Counted from the first letter of the stretch, positions 28,115 to 41,628 are shown. The stretch: 64,000 nucleotides of DNA from Pseudorhodoferax sp047601025 (GCF_047601025.1 NZ_JASGJZ010000001.1:2976001-3040000); one strand, 5' to 3'. Program-made: numbers and translations. Notes: generated by a model from the sequence alone, not told the origin.

Positions 28115-29080
28115 TCATTCGCTCCCGAACAGTTCGTCGTAGCTGGCCGTGGCCGTGCCGAACTTGCCGACCACGACGGCGCCGGCCTTGTTGGCCAGCG
28201 GCATGGCGTCGCGCAGGCTGCAGCCGGCGGCGACCAGCGCGGCCATGGTCGCGATCACGGTGTCGCCGGCGCCGGTCACGTCGAACACCTCGCGCGCCCG
28301 GGCCGCCACGTGGGTGTCGCCGTGCGCGTCGTACAGCGTCATGCCTTCCTCGCTGCGCGTCAGCAGCAGGCCCTGCAGCGCCAGCTGGCGGCGCAGCCCC
28401 TGGGCCTTCTCGCGCAGCTCGTCCTCACTGCGCCAGCTGCCCACCACCTGCTGCAGCTCGGCGCGGTTCGGCGTGATCAGCGTGGCGCCGCGGTAGCGCG
28501 AATAGTCGCTGCCCTTGGGGTCGATCAGCACCGCCTTGCCGGCCGCGCAGGCGGCCGCGATCATCTGCTCCACGTGCGCCAGGCCGCCCTTGCCGTAGTC
28601 GGAGAACAGCACGGCCGCGTGCTGCGGCAGCAGCTCGGCGAAGCGGGCCGACTGCGAGGCCAGCGTCTCGTGCTCGGGCGTGGTCTCGAAGTCCATGCGC
28701 AGCAACTGCTGCTGGCGGCCGATCACGCGCAGCTTGACCGTGGTGCGCATGCGCGGATCGCGGCCGAAATGGGGCGCGATGCCGGTGGCGGCCACCAGTT
28801 GCTCCAGCCGGTGGCTGGCCTCGTCCTCGCCGACGACCGACAGCAGCGCGGCCTGTGCGCCCAGCGTGACGATGTTGTAGGCCACGTTGGCGGCGCCGCC
28901 GATGCGCTCCTCCTCGCGTGTGACGCGCACCACCGGCACCGGCGCCTCGGGCGAGATGCGGTCGACCGCGCCGTACCAGTAGCGGTCCAGCATCGCGTCG
29001 CCGACCACCAGCACGCGGGCTTCGGCGAGCTGTTCGCGGGTCGGCAGGGGATGGCGCAGCAGCGCGGCCGTGGGCGTCAT
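28115..29080 (-). CDS. rfaE1: D-glycero-beta-D-manno-heptose-7-phosphate kinase
   Basis: A 321-aa PfkB-type sugar kinase, the N-terminal half of E. coli HldE as a separate protein. Features are VVGDAMLDRYWYG, RIGGAANVAYN and the C-terminal DVTGAGDTVIA with the catalytic Asp. The partner nucleotidyltransferase is not in this window. The ATG at 29080 overlaps the lapB stop (ATGA). Together with hldD it supplies ADP-heptose for LPS core. Confidence 0.95.
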   Translation of the reverse strand: MTPTAALLRHPLPTREQLAEARVLVVGDAMLDRYWYGAVDRISPEAPVPVVRVTREEERIGGAANVAYNIVTLGAQAALLSVVGEDEASHRLEQLVAATGIAPHFGRDPRMRTTVKLRVIGRQQQLLRMDFETTPEHETLASQSARFAELLPQHAAVLFSDYGKGGLAHVEQMIAAACAAGKAVLIDPKGSDYSRYRGATLITPNRAELQQVVGSWRSEDELREKAQGLRRQLALQGLLLTRSEEGMTLYDAHGDTHVAARAREVFDVTGAGDTVIATMAALVAAGCSLRDAMPLANKAGAVVVGKFGTATASYDELFGSE

Positions 29081-30234
29081 AGTTCCTCCACCCGCCGCGG
29101 CGGGTAGCTGTCCCAGGCCTGGCAGCCCGGGCATTGCCAGAAATGCTGCTTGGCCTCGAAGCCGCAGGCGGCGCAGCGGTAGCGCGTGAGCGGGCGCGTG
29201 GCGTGCTCGATCGCGCGCTGCACCTGGGGATGGAACTGTTCGTGCTCCAGCTTCTCGCCGGCCAGCCAGCGCGCGGTGGCGACCAGCGACTGCTCGCGCT
29301 CCAGGTGCTGCAGGTAGCGCTGGCGCGCGGCGTCGGCGCGGCCGGCGTCGGCGCTCTCCAGGGCGACGATGGCGTCCAGCACGTCTAGCGAGGCGAATTG
29401 CGCGTAGCTGGCCTGCAGCGCGGCCAACGCACGGCCGGCCTCGCCGCACGCGCTGGCGGACTGCGCCAGCACCTGGGCGATCAGCGGCATGGCCTGCGGG
29501 GCGGCCTCGCCGAGCGCGAGCAGGCCTTCCAGCGCCTGGGCGTGCTGCCCGGCCCTGACCCGCATCAGCGCCAGGTCGATGCGCGGGCGCGGCGCCTGCG
29601 GCGCGGTCTGGATCGCCCGCTGCAGCAGCTGCGCGGCGGTATCGGTCTCGCCGGCGGCGTTGCGGGCCGCGGCCTGCTCGCACAGGTAGTGCGCCATACG
29701 GCCGCCGAAGCTGCCTTCGCCGTGGTCCTGCAGCTTTTGCGCGATCTCGGTGGCCTGCGGCCAGTCGCGCGAGCGCTCGTAGATCGCCAGCAGCGCCAGC
29801 AGCGCCTGGGGCTCGTACCGGCTGCCTTCGAGCTTGCGCAGCGCGTCCTCGGCGCGGTCGAGCAGGCCGGCCTTCAGGAAGTCCAGTGCCAGGTCGTGCT
29901 GGGCGCGCTGGCGGTCGGCGGGCGTGAGGTCGGCGCGCGAGAGCAGGTGTTCGTGCACGCGCACGGCGCGCTGGTACTCGCCGCGGCGGCGGAACAGGTT
30001 GCCGAGCGCGAAGTGCAGCTCGGTGGTGTCGGGGTCCTTCTGGACGGCTTCGATGAAGGCGTCGATGGCCTGGTCCTGCTGTTCGTTGAGCAGGTAGTTC
30101 AGGCCCTTGAAATAGGCCTTGGGTGCGCGCCGGTTCTCGATGCGCATCTGGCGCAGGTCCAGCCGCGAGGCCAGCCAGCCCAGCACGAAGGCCACCAGCA
30201 CGGCCAGCAGGATCAGGCCGATGTCAAAGTCCAT
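29077..30234 (-). CDS. lapB: LPS assembly regulator LapB (YciM)
   Basis: A 385-aa membrane-anchored TPR protein: one N-terminal membrane helix (about 5-22), a series of TPR units and a C-terminal rubredoxin-like metal site with CAAC and CPGC (about 354-370). LapB couples LPS synthesis to transport and adapts LpxC for FtsH proteolysis. It overlaps lapA by 11 bases and rfaE1 by four, linking LPS regulation to heptose synthesis. Confidence 0.95.
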   Translation of the reverse strand: MDFDIGLILLAVLVAFVLGWLASRLDLRQMRIENRRAPKAYFKGLNYLLNEQQDQAIDAFIEAVQKDPDTTELHFALGNLFRRRGEYQRAVRVHEHLLSRADLTPADRQRAQHDLALDFLKAGLLDRAEDALRKLEGSRYEPQALLALLAIYERSRDWPQATEIAQKLQDHGEGSFGGRMAHYLCEQAAARNAAGETDTAAQLLQRAIQTAPQAPRPRIDLALMRVRAGQHAQALEGLLALGEAAPQAMPLIAQVLAQSASACGEAGRALAALQASYAQFASLDVLDAIVALESADAGRADAARQRYLQHLEREQSLVATARWLAGEKLEHEQFHPQVQRAIEHATRPLTRYRCAACGFEAKQHFWQCPGCQAWDSYPPRRVEEL

Positions 30235-30565
30235 GGCGCGGGATGCTGGCCAGGGCGGTGTCCGTCGCGGCTTCGGCGGCGACCGGGGCGGCCGGTGCCG
30301 GTGGCGGGGCCGCGGCGGCGGGCTCGTCCGCGACGCTGCGTGTCTTCTTGCGCCGCTGCCACCAGCCCGGCAGCATCGCCAGCACGCCCGCTGCCAAGCC
30401 CAGTGCGAACGCGGCCAGCACCACCAGCACCATCGGCGCGCGCCACTCGGTGCCGAAGAAGAAGCGGACCGCGCCTTCCTGCTGGTTGTTCAACGCGAAC
30501 GCGAACAGGGTAAAAAAAATGGCTGCCTTCAGTATCCACTTGAGCAGCCACACCAGATTCTTCAT
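30224..30565 (-). CDS. lapA: LapA-family membrane protein
   Basis: A 113-aa protein with two membrane helices (about 5-25 and 42-66), the conserved NNQ...V.F.FG segment between them and a Pro/Ala-rich cytoplasmic tail. It is the YciS/LapA partner of LapB. The start at 30565 is followed by an overlap with lapB. The C-terminal Ala/Pro tail after residue 75 is longer and lower in complexity than in E. coli. Confidence 0.9.
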   Translation of the reverse strand: MKNLVWLLKWILKAAIFFTLFAFALNNQQEGAVRFFFGTEWRAPMVLVVLAAFALGLAAGVLAMLPGWWQRRKKTRSVADEPAAAAPPPAPAAPVAAEAATDTALASIPRHGL

Positions 30566-30624
30566 GAAGCGAATGTCCTCATCGGAGGCATTCTACGGTC
30601 GGGCTCCGCAGCCCGAAGAGGCGG

Positions 30625-30927
30625 TCAGCCCGGGTCGCGGCCGGCCGTTTTGCGGTCCACGGCCTCGCGCAGCGCCTTGCCGGGCTTGAAGTGCGGCACG
30701 CGTTTCTCGGGGATGGCCACGGCCTCGCCGCTGCGCGGGTTGCGGCCCATGCGCGGCGGGCGGCGGCTGATAGAGAAGCTGCCGAAGCCGCGGATCTCCA
30801 CGCGGTGGCCCTTGACCAGCGCGTCGCCGATCGCTTCCAGGATGGTCTTGACCGCGTGTTCGGCGTCGCGGTGCGTCAGCTGGCCGAAGCGGGCGGCCAG
30901 TTCCTCAACGAGGTCGGATCGGGTCAT
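30625..30927 (-). CDS. ihfB: Integration host factor beta subunit
   Basis: A 100-aa DNA-bending protein starting MTRSDLVEELA, with the HU/IHF signature GFGSFSISRRPPRMGRNPRSG (split here by family-typical residues) and the tip region of the beta arm. It pairs with IHF-alpha, encoded elsewhere. It follows rpsA after 72 bases, the conserved rpsA-ihfB order. An upstream in-frame extension to 30984 is rejected. Confidence 0.97.
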   Translation of the reverse strand: MTRSDLVEELAARFGQLTHRDAEHAVKTILEAIGDALVKGHRVEIRGFGSFSISRRPPRMGRNPRSGEAVAIPEKRVPHFKPGKALREAVDRKTAGRDPG

Positions 30928-30999
30928 GGATATCGTTCTGCTTCGGGACCGGGCCGGCGGCGGCCCCCGGAAGGGCCGCCGCACCGGGGCAACGCTGGA

Positions 31000-32691
<1,692 letters not shown>

Positions 32692-32710
32692 GTGATTCCT
32701 TGACCACGGA

Positions 32711-32737
32711 GCAGGTTCTACCTGCGCACCATTGCGC
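32711..32737 (-). promoter_or_regulatory. Hairpins in the rpsA leader
   Basis: A perfect inverted repeat GCAGGT-AGA-ACCTGC (on mRNA; 32711-32725) is followed upstream by an overlapping GCGCA-ATGG-TGCGC (32724-32737). The first ends about 20 bases before the rpsA ATG, next to its ribosome-binding site. S1 represses its own translation through leader structure in E. coli; a similar role here is inferred. Confidence 0.4.
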
Positions 32738-32861
32738 CGGTTTCTAAGACTGTCGTGGCGGTGAGGTTGCGGGGAGCGTCCCGCGACGGTTGGGTTGCAC
32801 CACCATCGCGCGTTGCGCTTGCTGCGCGTGCTGGCGCGATGGACCTGTTCTTCGGCGGACT

Positions 32862-34886
32862 TCAGGAGCCGGAAAAACCCTGCCGTCGGTCCCACCAGGC
32901 CAGCACCCGATCCACGCAGTCGTCGACTGTCAGATCGGAGTTGTCCAGGATGAGGGCGTCGGCAGCGGGCTTCAAGGGGGCGACGGGCCGGGACCGGTCC
33001 CGGGCGTCGCGTGCTTCCAGGTCCGCGCGAAGGCTGGCGATTGTAGTCGCAATCCCTTTGGAAATCAGCTGTTTATGCCGCCGCTCGGCGCGCCGCTCGG
33101 CGCTGGCGGTCAGGAACACCTTGAGCGGGGCGCCCGGGAAGATCACCGTGCCCATGTCGCGGCCGTCGGCCACCAGGCCGGGCAGGCGGCGGAAGCCCAG
33201 TTGCAGGTCGACCAGCGCCGCGCGCACGGCCGGCAGCGCCGACACCCTGGAGGCGTTCATGCCGGCCTCCTCGGTGCGGATGGCGTCGGTCACGTCCTCG
33301 TCGGCCAGCCGGATGCGGCCGTTCTCGAAGCGCACCGGTAGCGTCGCGGCCATGCGGGCGATCGCGGCCTCGCCTTCGGGCGCGATCGGATGGCCGGCCT
33401 GCAGCGCGGCCAGCGCCGTGATCCGGTACATCGCGCCGGAATCGAGGAAGTGGTAGCCCAGCCGCTGCGCGACCGCAGCCGCCACCGTGCCCTTGCCCGA
33501 GGCGGTCGGCCCGTCGATGCACAGCACGGGCACTTGCTCGGCAGGCGCGCGGCAGACCGCCAGCAGCGCCTCGAAATAGTCCGGGAAGGTCTTGGCCACG
33601 CACTTCGGGTCCAGGATGCGCACCGGCGCGTCGGACGGGGCGGCACCGGGGCGCAGCGGGTGGAACGCGGCCAGCGAGAAGCACATCGCGACGCGGTGGT
33701 CGTCGTAGGTGTGGATGGCGGCGGGCGGCCAGGGCCGGTCCGGCGGTGGCGGCACGATGGCGAGGAAGTCCGGGCCTTCCTCGACCTCGGCGCCGAACTT
33801 GCGCAGCTCGGCCGCCATCGCGGCGATGCGGTCGGTCTCCTTGACGCGCCAGCTGGCGATGTTGGTCAGCCGGCTCGGGCCGTCGGCGTACAGGGCCATG
33901 ACGGCCAGCGTCATCGCGGCGTCCGGGATGTGGTTGCAATCCCGGTCGATCGGCTTCAGGGGCCAAGCGCCGCGCGACACGGCCAGCCAGTTCGGGCCGG
34001 CCTCGACCGCCGCGCCCATGGCTTCGGCGGCTTCGACGAAGCGGATGTCGCCCTGGATCGAGGCCGCGCCCACGCCTTCGATGCGCAGCGGCTGGCCGGG
34101 CGCGGCGGCGATCGCGCCGAGCGCGACGAAGTAGCTGGCCGAGGAAGCGTCGGCCTCCACGTGGATCTCGCCGGGCGACTGGTAGCGGCTGCCGGCGGGG
34201 ATCGTGAAGCGCTGCCAGCCCTCGCGCCGCACGGCGATGCCGAAGCGCGCCAGCAGGTTCAGCGTGATCTCCACGTAGGGCTTGGAGATCAGCTCGCCGA
34301 CGACCTCGACCACGATGTCCTGCCGCGCGACCAGCGGCAGCGCCAGCAGCAGCGCCGTCAGGAACTGGCTGGACACGTCGCCGCGCACGCGGATCGGGTC
34401 GGCCAGGCGCAGCTCGGCCGGCGTGCCGATCTGCAGCGGCGGATAGCCGTGGTTGCCGGCATAGGCGACGGCGCAGCCGAGCTGGGTCAGCGCGTCGACC
34501 AGGTCGCCGATCGGCCGCTCGTACATGCGTGGCACGCCGGTCAGCCGGAAGTCGCCGCCGAGCACGGCCAGCACGGCCGTCAGCGGCCGGATCGCGGTGC
34601 CGGCGTTGCCCATGAACAGCTCGGCGCGGGTATTGGCCAGCCGGCCGGCCAGGCCGGTGACCGCGACGCGGTTGCCCTCGCGCGCGATGCCGCACCCCAG
34701 CGCCTGCAGCGCGGCCAGCATCACGCGGGTGTCGTCGGAGTCCAGCACGTCGTGCACGACGGTCCGGCCGGCCGACAGCGCCGCCAGCAGCAGCACGCGG
34801 TTGGAGATGCTCTTGGACCCCGGCAGGGCCACCGTTCCGGCGGCTCCCTGCAGCGGGGGGAGATCCAGAAAGGCGGTGCTGAACAT
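32862..34886 (-). CDS. aroA-cmk: Fused EPSP synthase / cytidylate kinase
   Basis: A 674-aa bifunctional protein. Residues 1 to about 445 are 5-enolpyruvylshikimate-3-phosphate synthase (LPGSKSISNR, GNAGTAIRPL, KETDRIAAMA, YDDHRVAM). Residues about 452-674 are CMP kinase (P-loop IDGPTASGKGT, LDSGAMYR, ADGRDMGTVIFP). The domains share one frame with a short linker near CRAPAEQ and no internal stop. Start ATG 34886 is chosen for the conserved EPSP N terminus. It sits between tyrA (two-base gap) and rpsA, where aroA and cmk are separate genes in many relatives. Confidence 0.96.
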   Translation of the reverse strand: MFSTAFLDLPPLQGAAGTVALPGSKSISNRVLLLAALSAGRTVVHDVLDSDDTRVMLAALQALGCGIAREGNRVAVTGLAGRLANTRAELFMGNAGTAIRPLTAVLAVLGGDFRLTGVPRMYERPIGDLVDALTQLGCAVAYAGNHGYPPLQIGTPAELRLADPIRVRGDVSSQFLTALLLALPLVARQDIVVEVVGELISKPYVEITLNLLARFGIAVRREGWQRFTIPAGSRYQSPGEIHVEADASSASYFVALGAIAAAPGQPLRIEGVGAASIQGDIRFVEAAEAMGAAVEAGPNWLAVSRGAWPLKPIDRDCNHIPDAAMTLAVMALYADGPSRLTNIASWRVKETDRIAAMAAELRKFGAEVEEGPDFLAIVPPPPDRPWPPAAIHTYDDHRVAMCFSLAAFHPLRPGAAPSDAPVRILDPKCVAKTFPDYFEALLAVCRAPAEQVPVLCIDGPTASGKGTVAAAVAQRLGYHFLDSGAMYRITALAALQAGHPIAPEGEAAIARMAATLPVRFENGRIRLADEDVTDAIRTEEAGMNASRVSALPAVRAALVDLQLGFRRLPGLVADGRDMGTVIFPGAPLKVFLTASAERRAERRHKQLISKGIATTIASLRADLEARDARDRSRPVAPLKPAADALILDNSDLTVDDCVDRVLAWWDRRQGFSGS

Positions 34887-34888
34887 GC

Positions 34889-35767
34889 TTAGGTCCCGGG
34901 GGTGAAGGAATTCATCTGCCAGCGTGCGCGCACGCCGCTGGCCTGTGCGATCAGGCGTTCGAGGCCGTCGGCGTCGCCGGCCAGGATCAGCGCCTCGAAG
35001 CGCGCCAGCGCCTCGCGGTGCGCCTGCAGCTGGGCCAGCAGCTGCGCTTGGTTGGCCAGGAACACGTCGCGCCACATGCGCGGGTCGGCCGCGGCGATGC
35101 GCGTGAAGTCGCGGAAGCCCGGCCCGCCCAGCGCCAGGATGGCGTCGCCACCGTCTTGCTGCACGATGCCGTCGACCAGCGCGAAGGCCAGCAGGTGCGG
35201 CAGGTGGCTGACGGCGGCGAAGGTGGTGTCGTGCGCCTGCGGCGCCATCTCCACGACGCGGGCGCCGATGGCGGTCCAGACCTGGCGCGCGCGCGCGACC
35301 TGCGCCGGCGGGTTGGCGGGCAGCGGCGTCAGGATCACGCGGCAGCCGCGGTACAGCGCGGGCTCGGCATGGCCGATGCCGGATTTTTCCTTGCCGGCGA
35401 TCGGGTGGGCCGGCACGAAGCAGGCTAGGCGCTCGCCCAGCGCGCGCTCGGCCGCGGCGACCACGTCGCTCTTGGTGGAGCCGACGTCCATGGCCAGGGC
35501 ACCCGGCGCCAGGTGCGGGCGCAGCGCGGCCAGCGTGCTCTCGGTGGCCGCGACCGGCACGGCCACCAGCACCAGGTCGGCGCCGCGGGCGGCCTGGCCG
35601 ACCGAGGTGGCGATCTCATCGATGGCGCCGAGCCCGAGGGCGCGTTCGGTCGTCGCGGCCGTGGCGCTGAAGCCGGCGACGCGGCGCACCAGTCCGGCCT
35701 CGCGCAGCGCCAGCGCGAACGAGCCGCCCATCAGGCCGCAGCCGATCAGCGCGAGCCGCTCGAACAT
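34889..35767 (-). CDS. tyrA: Prephenate dehydrogenase
   Basis: A 292-aa NAD-dependent enzyme of tyrosine synthesis: dinucleotide motif LIGCGLMGGSFA (7-18), then VLVAVPVA, DVGSTKSDV and the HPIAGKEKSG active-site block. No ACT or chorismate mutase domain is attached. The ATG at 35767 overlaps the pheA stop (TGATG), so prephenate-producing and prephenate-using enzymes are co-translated. Arogenate specificity cannot be excluded. Confidence 0.94.
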   Translation of the reverse strand: MFERLALIGCGLMGGSFALALREAGLVRRVAGFSATAATTERALGLGAIDEIATSVGQAARGADLVLVAVPVAATESTLAALRPHLAPGALAMDVGSTKSDVVAAAERALGERLACFVPAHPIAGKEKSGIGHAEPALYRGCRVILTPLPANPPAQVARARQVWTAIGARVVEMAPQAHDTTFAAVSHLPHLLAFALVDGIVQQDGGDAILALGGPGFRDFTRIAAADPRMWRDVFLANQAQLLAQLQAHREALARFEALILAGDADGLERLIAQASGVRARWQMNSFTPGT

Positions 35768-36873
35768 CAGGCGCTGACCGGGTAGGTACCCAGCAGCTTG
35801 TAGAAGGCGCACAGGCTGCGCAGTTCTTCCAGCGCCTGGGCGACGGGCGGCTGGGTCGGATGGCCGTCCAGGTCGATGTAGAAGTAGTACTCCCACTGGC
35901 CGGTGCGGGCCGGACGCGATTCGAAGCGCGTCATCGAGACGCCGTGCCGCTTCAGCGGCATCAGCAGGTCGTGCAGTGCGCCGGGGCGGTTGGGCACCGA
36001 GACCACGAGGCTGGTGCAGTCCTTGCCCGAGGCCGGCGGCGCGTCCAGCGTCTCGGGCAAGCAGATCACGGCGAAGCGCGTGCGGTTGTGGGCGTCGTCC
36101 TGGATCGCATGGGCGGCGATGTGCAGGCCGTACTGCCGGGCTGCGCGCTCGCTGGCGATGCCGGCCCAGGCCGGATTCGTGGTGGCCAGGCGCGCGCCCT
36201 CGGCATTGCTGGAGACGGCGCGCCGCTCGGCCCTGGGCAGGTGGCGCGACAGCCAGCCCTGGCACTGCGCCAGCGCCTGCGGGTGGGCCAGCACGGTCTC
36301 GATGCCTTCGAGCGCATCGCTCTGGCGCAGCAGGTTGTGGCGCACCGGCAGGCTGACCTCGCCGACCATGTGCGTGGGCGTGTGCAGCAGCAGGTCGAGC
36401 GAGCGCGTGACGCCGCCCTCGGCCGAGCTCTCGATGCCGACCACGCCAAAGTGGGCGGCGCCCGAGGCGGTGGCGTGGAACACCTCGTCGAAGTTGGCGC
36501 AGTAGACCAGTTCGACCGCGCTGCCGAAGTACTTGAGCGCGGCCTCTTCGCTGAAGGTGCCGGCCGGGCCGAGGATGGCCACGCGCTGCGGCGATTCCAG
36601 TGCCAGGCAGGCCGACATGATCTCGTTCCAGATCGCGCCGACGTGCTCGTTCTTCAGCGGCCCGGTGTTGCCGGCCTGGATCCGGGCGATGACCTGGGCC
36701 ACGCGGTCCGGGCGGTAGAACGCCGAACCCTCGCGGCGCTTGACCTCTCCCACCTGCTCGGCCACGTGGGCGCGCTTGTTCAGCAGGGCCAGCAGCTCCT
36801 GGTCCAGCGCGTCGATCTGCTGGCGCAGCGCCGCGAGGTCGGGGGTGGCAACGATGCTGGCGTCAATGCTCAT
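35767..36873 (-). CDS. pheA: Bifunctional chorismate mutase / prephenate dehydratase
   Basis: A 368-aa P-protein. An AroQ-type chorismate mutase helix bundle is N-terminal (about 10-100: LRQQIDALDQELLALLNKR), the dehydratase follows (LGPAGTFSEEAA; SSNAEGARLA; TRFAVI with the catalytic Thr) and a C-terminal ACT domain holds GALHDLL and ESRP, the phenylalanine feedback site. ATG 36873 with an AGGAG site is chosen over an in-frame TTG at 36912 that would overlap serC. Confidence 0.96.
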   Translation of the reverse strand: MSIDASIVATPDLAALRQQIDALDQELLALLNKRAHVAEQVGEVKRREGSAFYRPDRVAQVIARIQAGNTGPLKNEHVGAIWNEIMSACLALESPQRVAILGPAGTFSEEAALKYFGSAVELVYCANFDEVFHATASGAAHFGVVGIESSAEGGVTRSLDLLLHTPTHMVGEVSLPVRHNLLRQSDALEGIETVLAHPQALAQCQGWLSRHLPRAERRAVSSNAEGARLATTNPAWAGIASERAARQYGLHIAAHAIQDDAHNRTRFAVICLPETLDAPPASGKDCTSLVVSVPNRPGALHDLLMPLKRHGVSMTRFESRPARTGQWEYYFYIDLDGHPTQPPVAQALEELRSLCAFYKLLGTYPVSA

Positions 36874-36892
36874 GGCGGCACGCGTCTCCTGG

Positions 36893-38002
36893 TCAGGCGT
36901 GGGATTGTTCAAATTCTCGCATGTAGGCCACCAGCGCCTGCACGCCGGCCAGCGGCATGGCGTTGTAGATGCTGGCGCGCATGCCGCCCACGGACTTGTG
37001 GCCCTTGAGCTGCAGCAGGCCGCGTGCCCTGGCGCCGGCCAGGAAGGCCTCGTTGCGGCTTTCGTCGCGCAGGAAGAAGGGCACGTTCATGCGCGAACGG
37101 CAGTCCGGCGCGACCTTGTTCTCGTAGAACTGCGAGCCGTCGATGAAGCCGTACAGCAGCTCGGCCTTGGCACGGTTGCGCTGCTCCATCGCGGCGACGC
37201 CGGCCAGTTCGCCCTCGCGCTGGCGCCGCAGCCACTGGAAGGTCAGCCCGGCGATGTAGATCGCATAGGTCGGGGGGGTGTTGAACATGGAGCCGTGGTC
37301 GGCCACGGTCTTGTAGTCGAAGGCGCTGGGGCAGATCGGCAGCGCGTGGCCCAACAGGTCCTCGCGCACGATCACCAGCGTCAGGCCGGCCGGCCCCAGG
37401 TTCTTCTGCGCGCCGGCGAAGGCCAGCGCCACGCGCGACCAGTCGATCGGGCGGCTGGCCACGTGCGAGGAGCAGTCGATCACCAACGGCGTGTCCGAGC
37501 CCAGCGCCTGGAGGTCCGGCAGCGCCTGGAACTCCACGCCGTGGATGGTCTCGTTGCTGCAGATGTGCAGGTAGCTGGCCTTGGCGCTGAGCTGCCAGCC
37601 GGCCGGGTCGGGCAGGGTGGTGTGCTGGCCGGCCGCGTTGCCGGCGGCCAGGTGCGTGCTGCAGTAGCGCGCGGCTTCCTTGAAGGACTTCTGGCTCCAG
37701 CTGCCGGTCACGACGAAATCCACCGTGCCGCCGCGCGAGAGGTTCAGCGGCACGATCGCGTTCTCGCCCAGGCCGCCGCCCTGCATGAAGAGGATCCGGT
37801 AGTCCGCCGGCACGGCCAGCAGTTCGCGCAGGTCGGCTTCCGCACGCTCGCAGATCGAGATGAACTCCTTGCCGCGGTGGCTCATCTCCATGACGCTCAT
37901 GCCGCTGCCGTGCCAGTCCAGCATCTCGGCGGCGGCCTCGCGCAGCACTTCCTCGGGGATGGCGGCCGGACCGGCGGAAAAATTGTAGGGGCGCTGCTGC
38001 AT
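36893..38002 (-). CDS. serC: Phosphoserine aminotransferase
   Basis: A 369-aa PLP enzyme of serine and pyridoxine synthesis. It starts QQRPYNFSAGPAAIPEEVL, shows the GGG near residue 80 and the PLP-Lys block AFAGAQKNLGPAG, and ends with the GGMRASIYNA motif. ATG 38002 is preferred over GTG 38008. It is followed by pheA after 19 bases, the conserved gyrA-serC-pheA order. Confidence 0.97.
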   Translation of the reverse strand: MQQRPYNFSAGPAAIPEEVLREAAAEMLDWHGSGMSVMEMSHRGKEFISICERAEADLRELLAVPADYRILFMQGGGLGENAIVPLNLSRGGTVDFVVTGSWSQKSFKEAARYCSTHLAAGNAAGQHTTLPDPAGWQLSAKASYLHICSNETIHGVEFQALPDLQALGSDTPLVIDCSSHVASRPIDWSRVALAFAGAQKNLGPAGLTLVIVREDLLGHALPICPSAFDYKTVADHGSMFNTPPTYAIYIAGLTFQWLRRQREGELAGVAAMEQRNRAKAELLYGFIDGSQFYENKVAPDCRSRMNVPFFLRDESRNEAFLAGARARGLLQLKGHKSVGGMRASIYNAMPLAGVQALVAYMREFEQSHA

Positions 38003-38027
38003 GGGCACTCCGTTGGCGTGGAAGAAG

Positions 38028-38057
38028 AAAGCCCCGGCCGCTCGCGCAGGCCGGGGC
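38028..38057 (-). terminator. Intrinsic terminator after gyrA
   Basis: On the minus strand GCCCCGGCC/GGCCGGGGC with a nine-base loop is followed by TTTCTTCTTC. It lies between gyrA and serC and likely separates or attenuates transcription between them. Confidence 0.65.
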
Positions 38058-38071
38058 CGGACAGGGCGGCG

Positions 38072-40699
<2,628 letters not shown>

Positions 40700-40912
40700 G
40701 GTGTCGGCGGCGAGGAAGGCCTCGCATTCTAGGCGGGGGCATCTGTAGCGCTGCTGCAACAAGTGGCCCGGATTTGGCCGTTGTCCTACGGTCGCCCGAC
40801 CGGTCGCCACAGGGCCGTGTGGCAGAATCGATCCACACGTGCTCAGTGGTGGTCACTGAAGGCGTTTCCGGTTTCGCAGCGCTGCTGCGCCTTTTTCCCC
40901 CAGAGGAGAACC

Positions 40913-41554
40913 ATGAAGAAATTGAATAAAGTGGCGATGCTGATTGCCTCCGCAGCGCTCGCTACCGCCGCAGGTGCCCAATCCGTGGACAACTGGCGCA
41001 CTGCTGACGGCACGCTCGTGTGGAAGACCTCGGATCAGACTCTCTGCTGGCGCGATTCGTACTGGACGCCGGCCACCGCCGCCAAGGATTGCGACGGCGC
41101 GCTGGTCGCCCAGGCTCCCGTGGCGCCGCCGCCGGCTCCGGTCGCTCAACCCGCTCCGGTTGTGAAGCCGCCCGCACCCGTGCCGCAACCGCCGGCCGCC
41201 ACCAAGGTGACGTACGCCGCCGATGCGTTCTTCGATTTCGACAAGTCTGTGCTCAAGCCCGAAGGCCGCGCCAAGCTGGATGACCTGGTCAGCAAGATCA
41301 AGGACATCAACCTGGAAGTCATCATCGCCGTGGGTCACACCGACTCCATCGGCACCGAGGCCTACAACCAGCGCCTGTCCGTGCGCCGTGCCGAAGCCGT
41401 GAAGGCCTACCTGGTCTCCAAGGGTGTCGAGCGCAACCGCGTGTATACCGAAGGCAAGGGCGAGACCCAGCCCGTGGCGGACAACCGCACTGCCGACGGC
41501 CGCGCCAAGAACCGCCGCGTCGAGATCGAAGTGGTCGGCACCCGCGCCAACTGA
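40913..41554 (+). CDS. OmpA family outer-membrane protein
   Basis: A 213-aa protein with a signal peptide ending near AGAQ (residue 23), a short N-terminal region with two Cys (LCWRDSY...KDCDG), a Pro/Ala/Val-rich linker (about 70-97) and a C-terminal OmpA peptidoglycan-binding domain (FFDFDKSVLKPEG, GHTDSIGTEAYNQRLSVRRAEAV split as usual, GKGETQPVADN). It lacks an eight-strand barrel, so it is a compact OmpA/Pal-like cell-wall anchor. AGAGGAG precedes the ATG. Confidence 0.93.
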   Translation: MKKLNKVAMLIASAALATAAGAQSVDNWRTADGTLVWKTSDQTLCWRDSYWTPATAAKDCDGALVAQAPVAPPPAPVAQPAPVVKPPAPVPQPPAATKVTYAADAFFDFDKSVLKPEGRAKLDDLVSKIKDINLEVIIAVGHTDSIGTEAYNQRLSVRRAEAVKAYLVSKGVERNRVYTEGKGETQPVADNRTADGRAKNRRVEIEVVGTRAN

Positions 41555-41595
41555 TTCTTGCGATCAATGTCCTCGGCGCGAGCCGAGGTTCACGA

Positions 41596-41628
41596 AGCCC
41601 GCGCGTTCCGACGCCGCGGGCTTTTTTT
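41596..41628 (+). terminator. Intrinsic terminator after the OmpA-family gene
   Basis: The stem AGCCCGCG / CGCGGGCT is followed by seven T residues (41622-41628). It lies 41 bases after the stop and just before ubiG. Confidence 0.85.

Noticed and set aside
36873..36912. TTG 36912 as pheA start
   Set aside because: It would overlap serC and lacks a good ribosome-binding site, whereas ATG 36873 has AGGAG at normal spacing.
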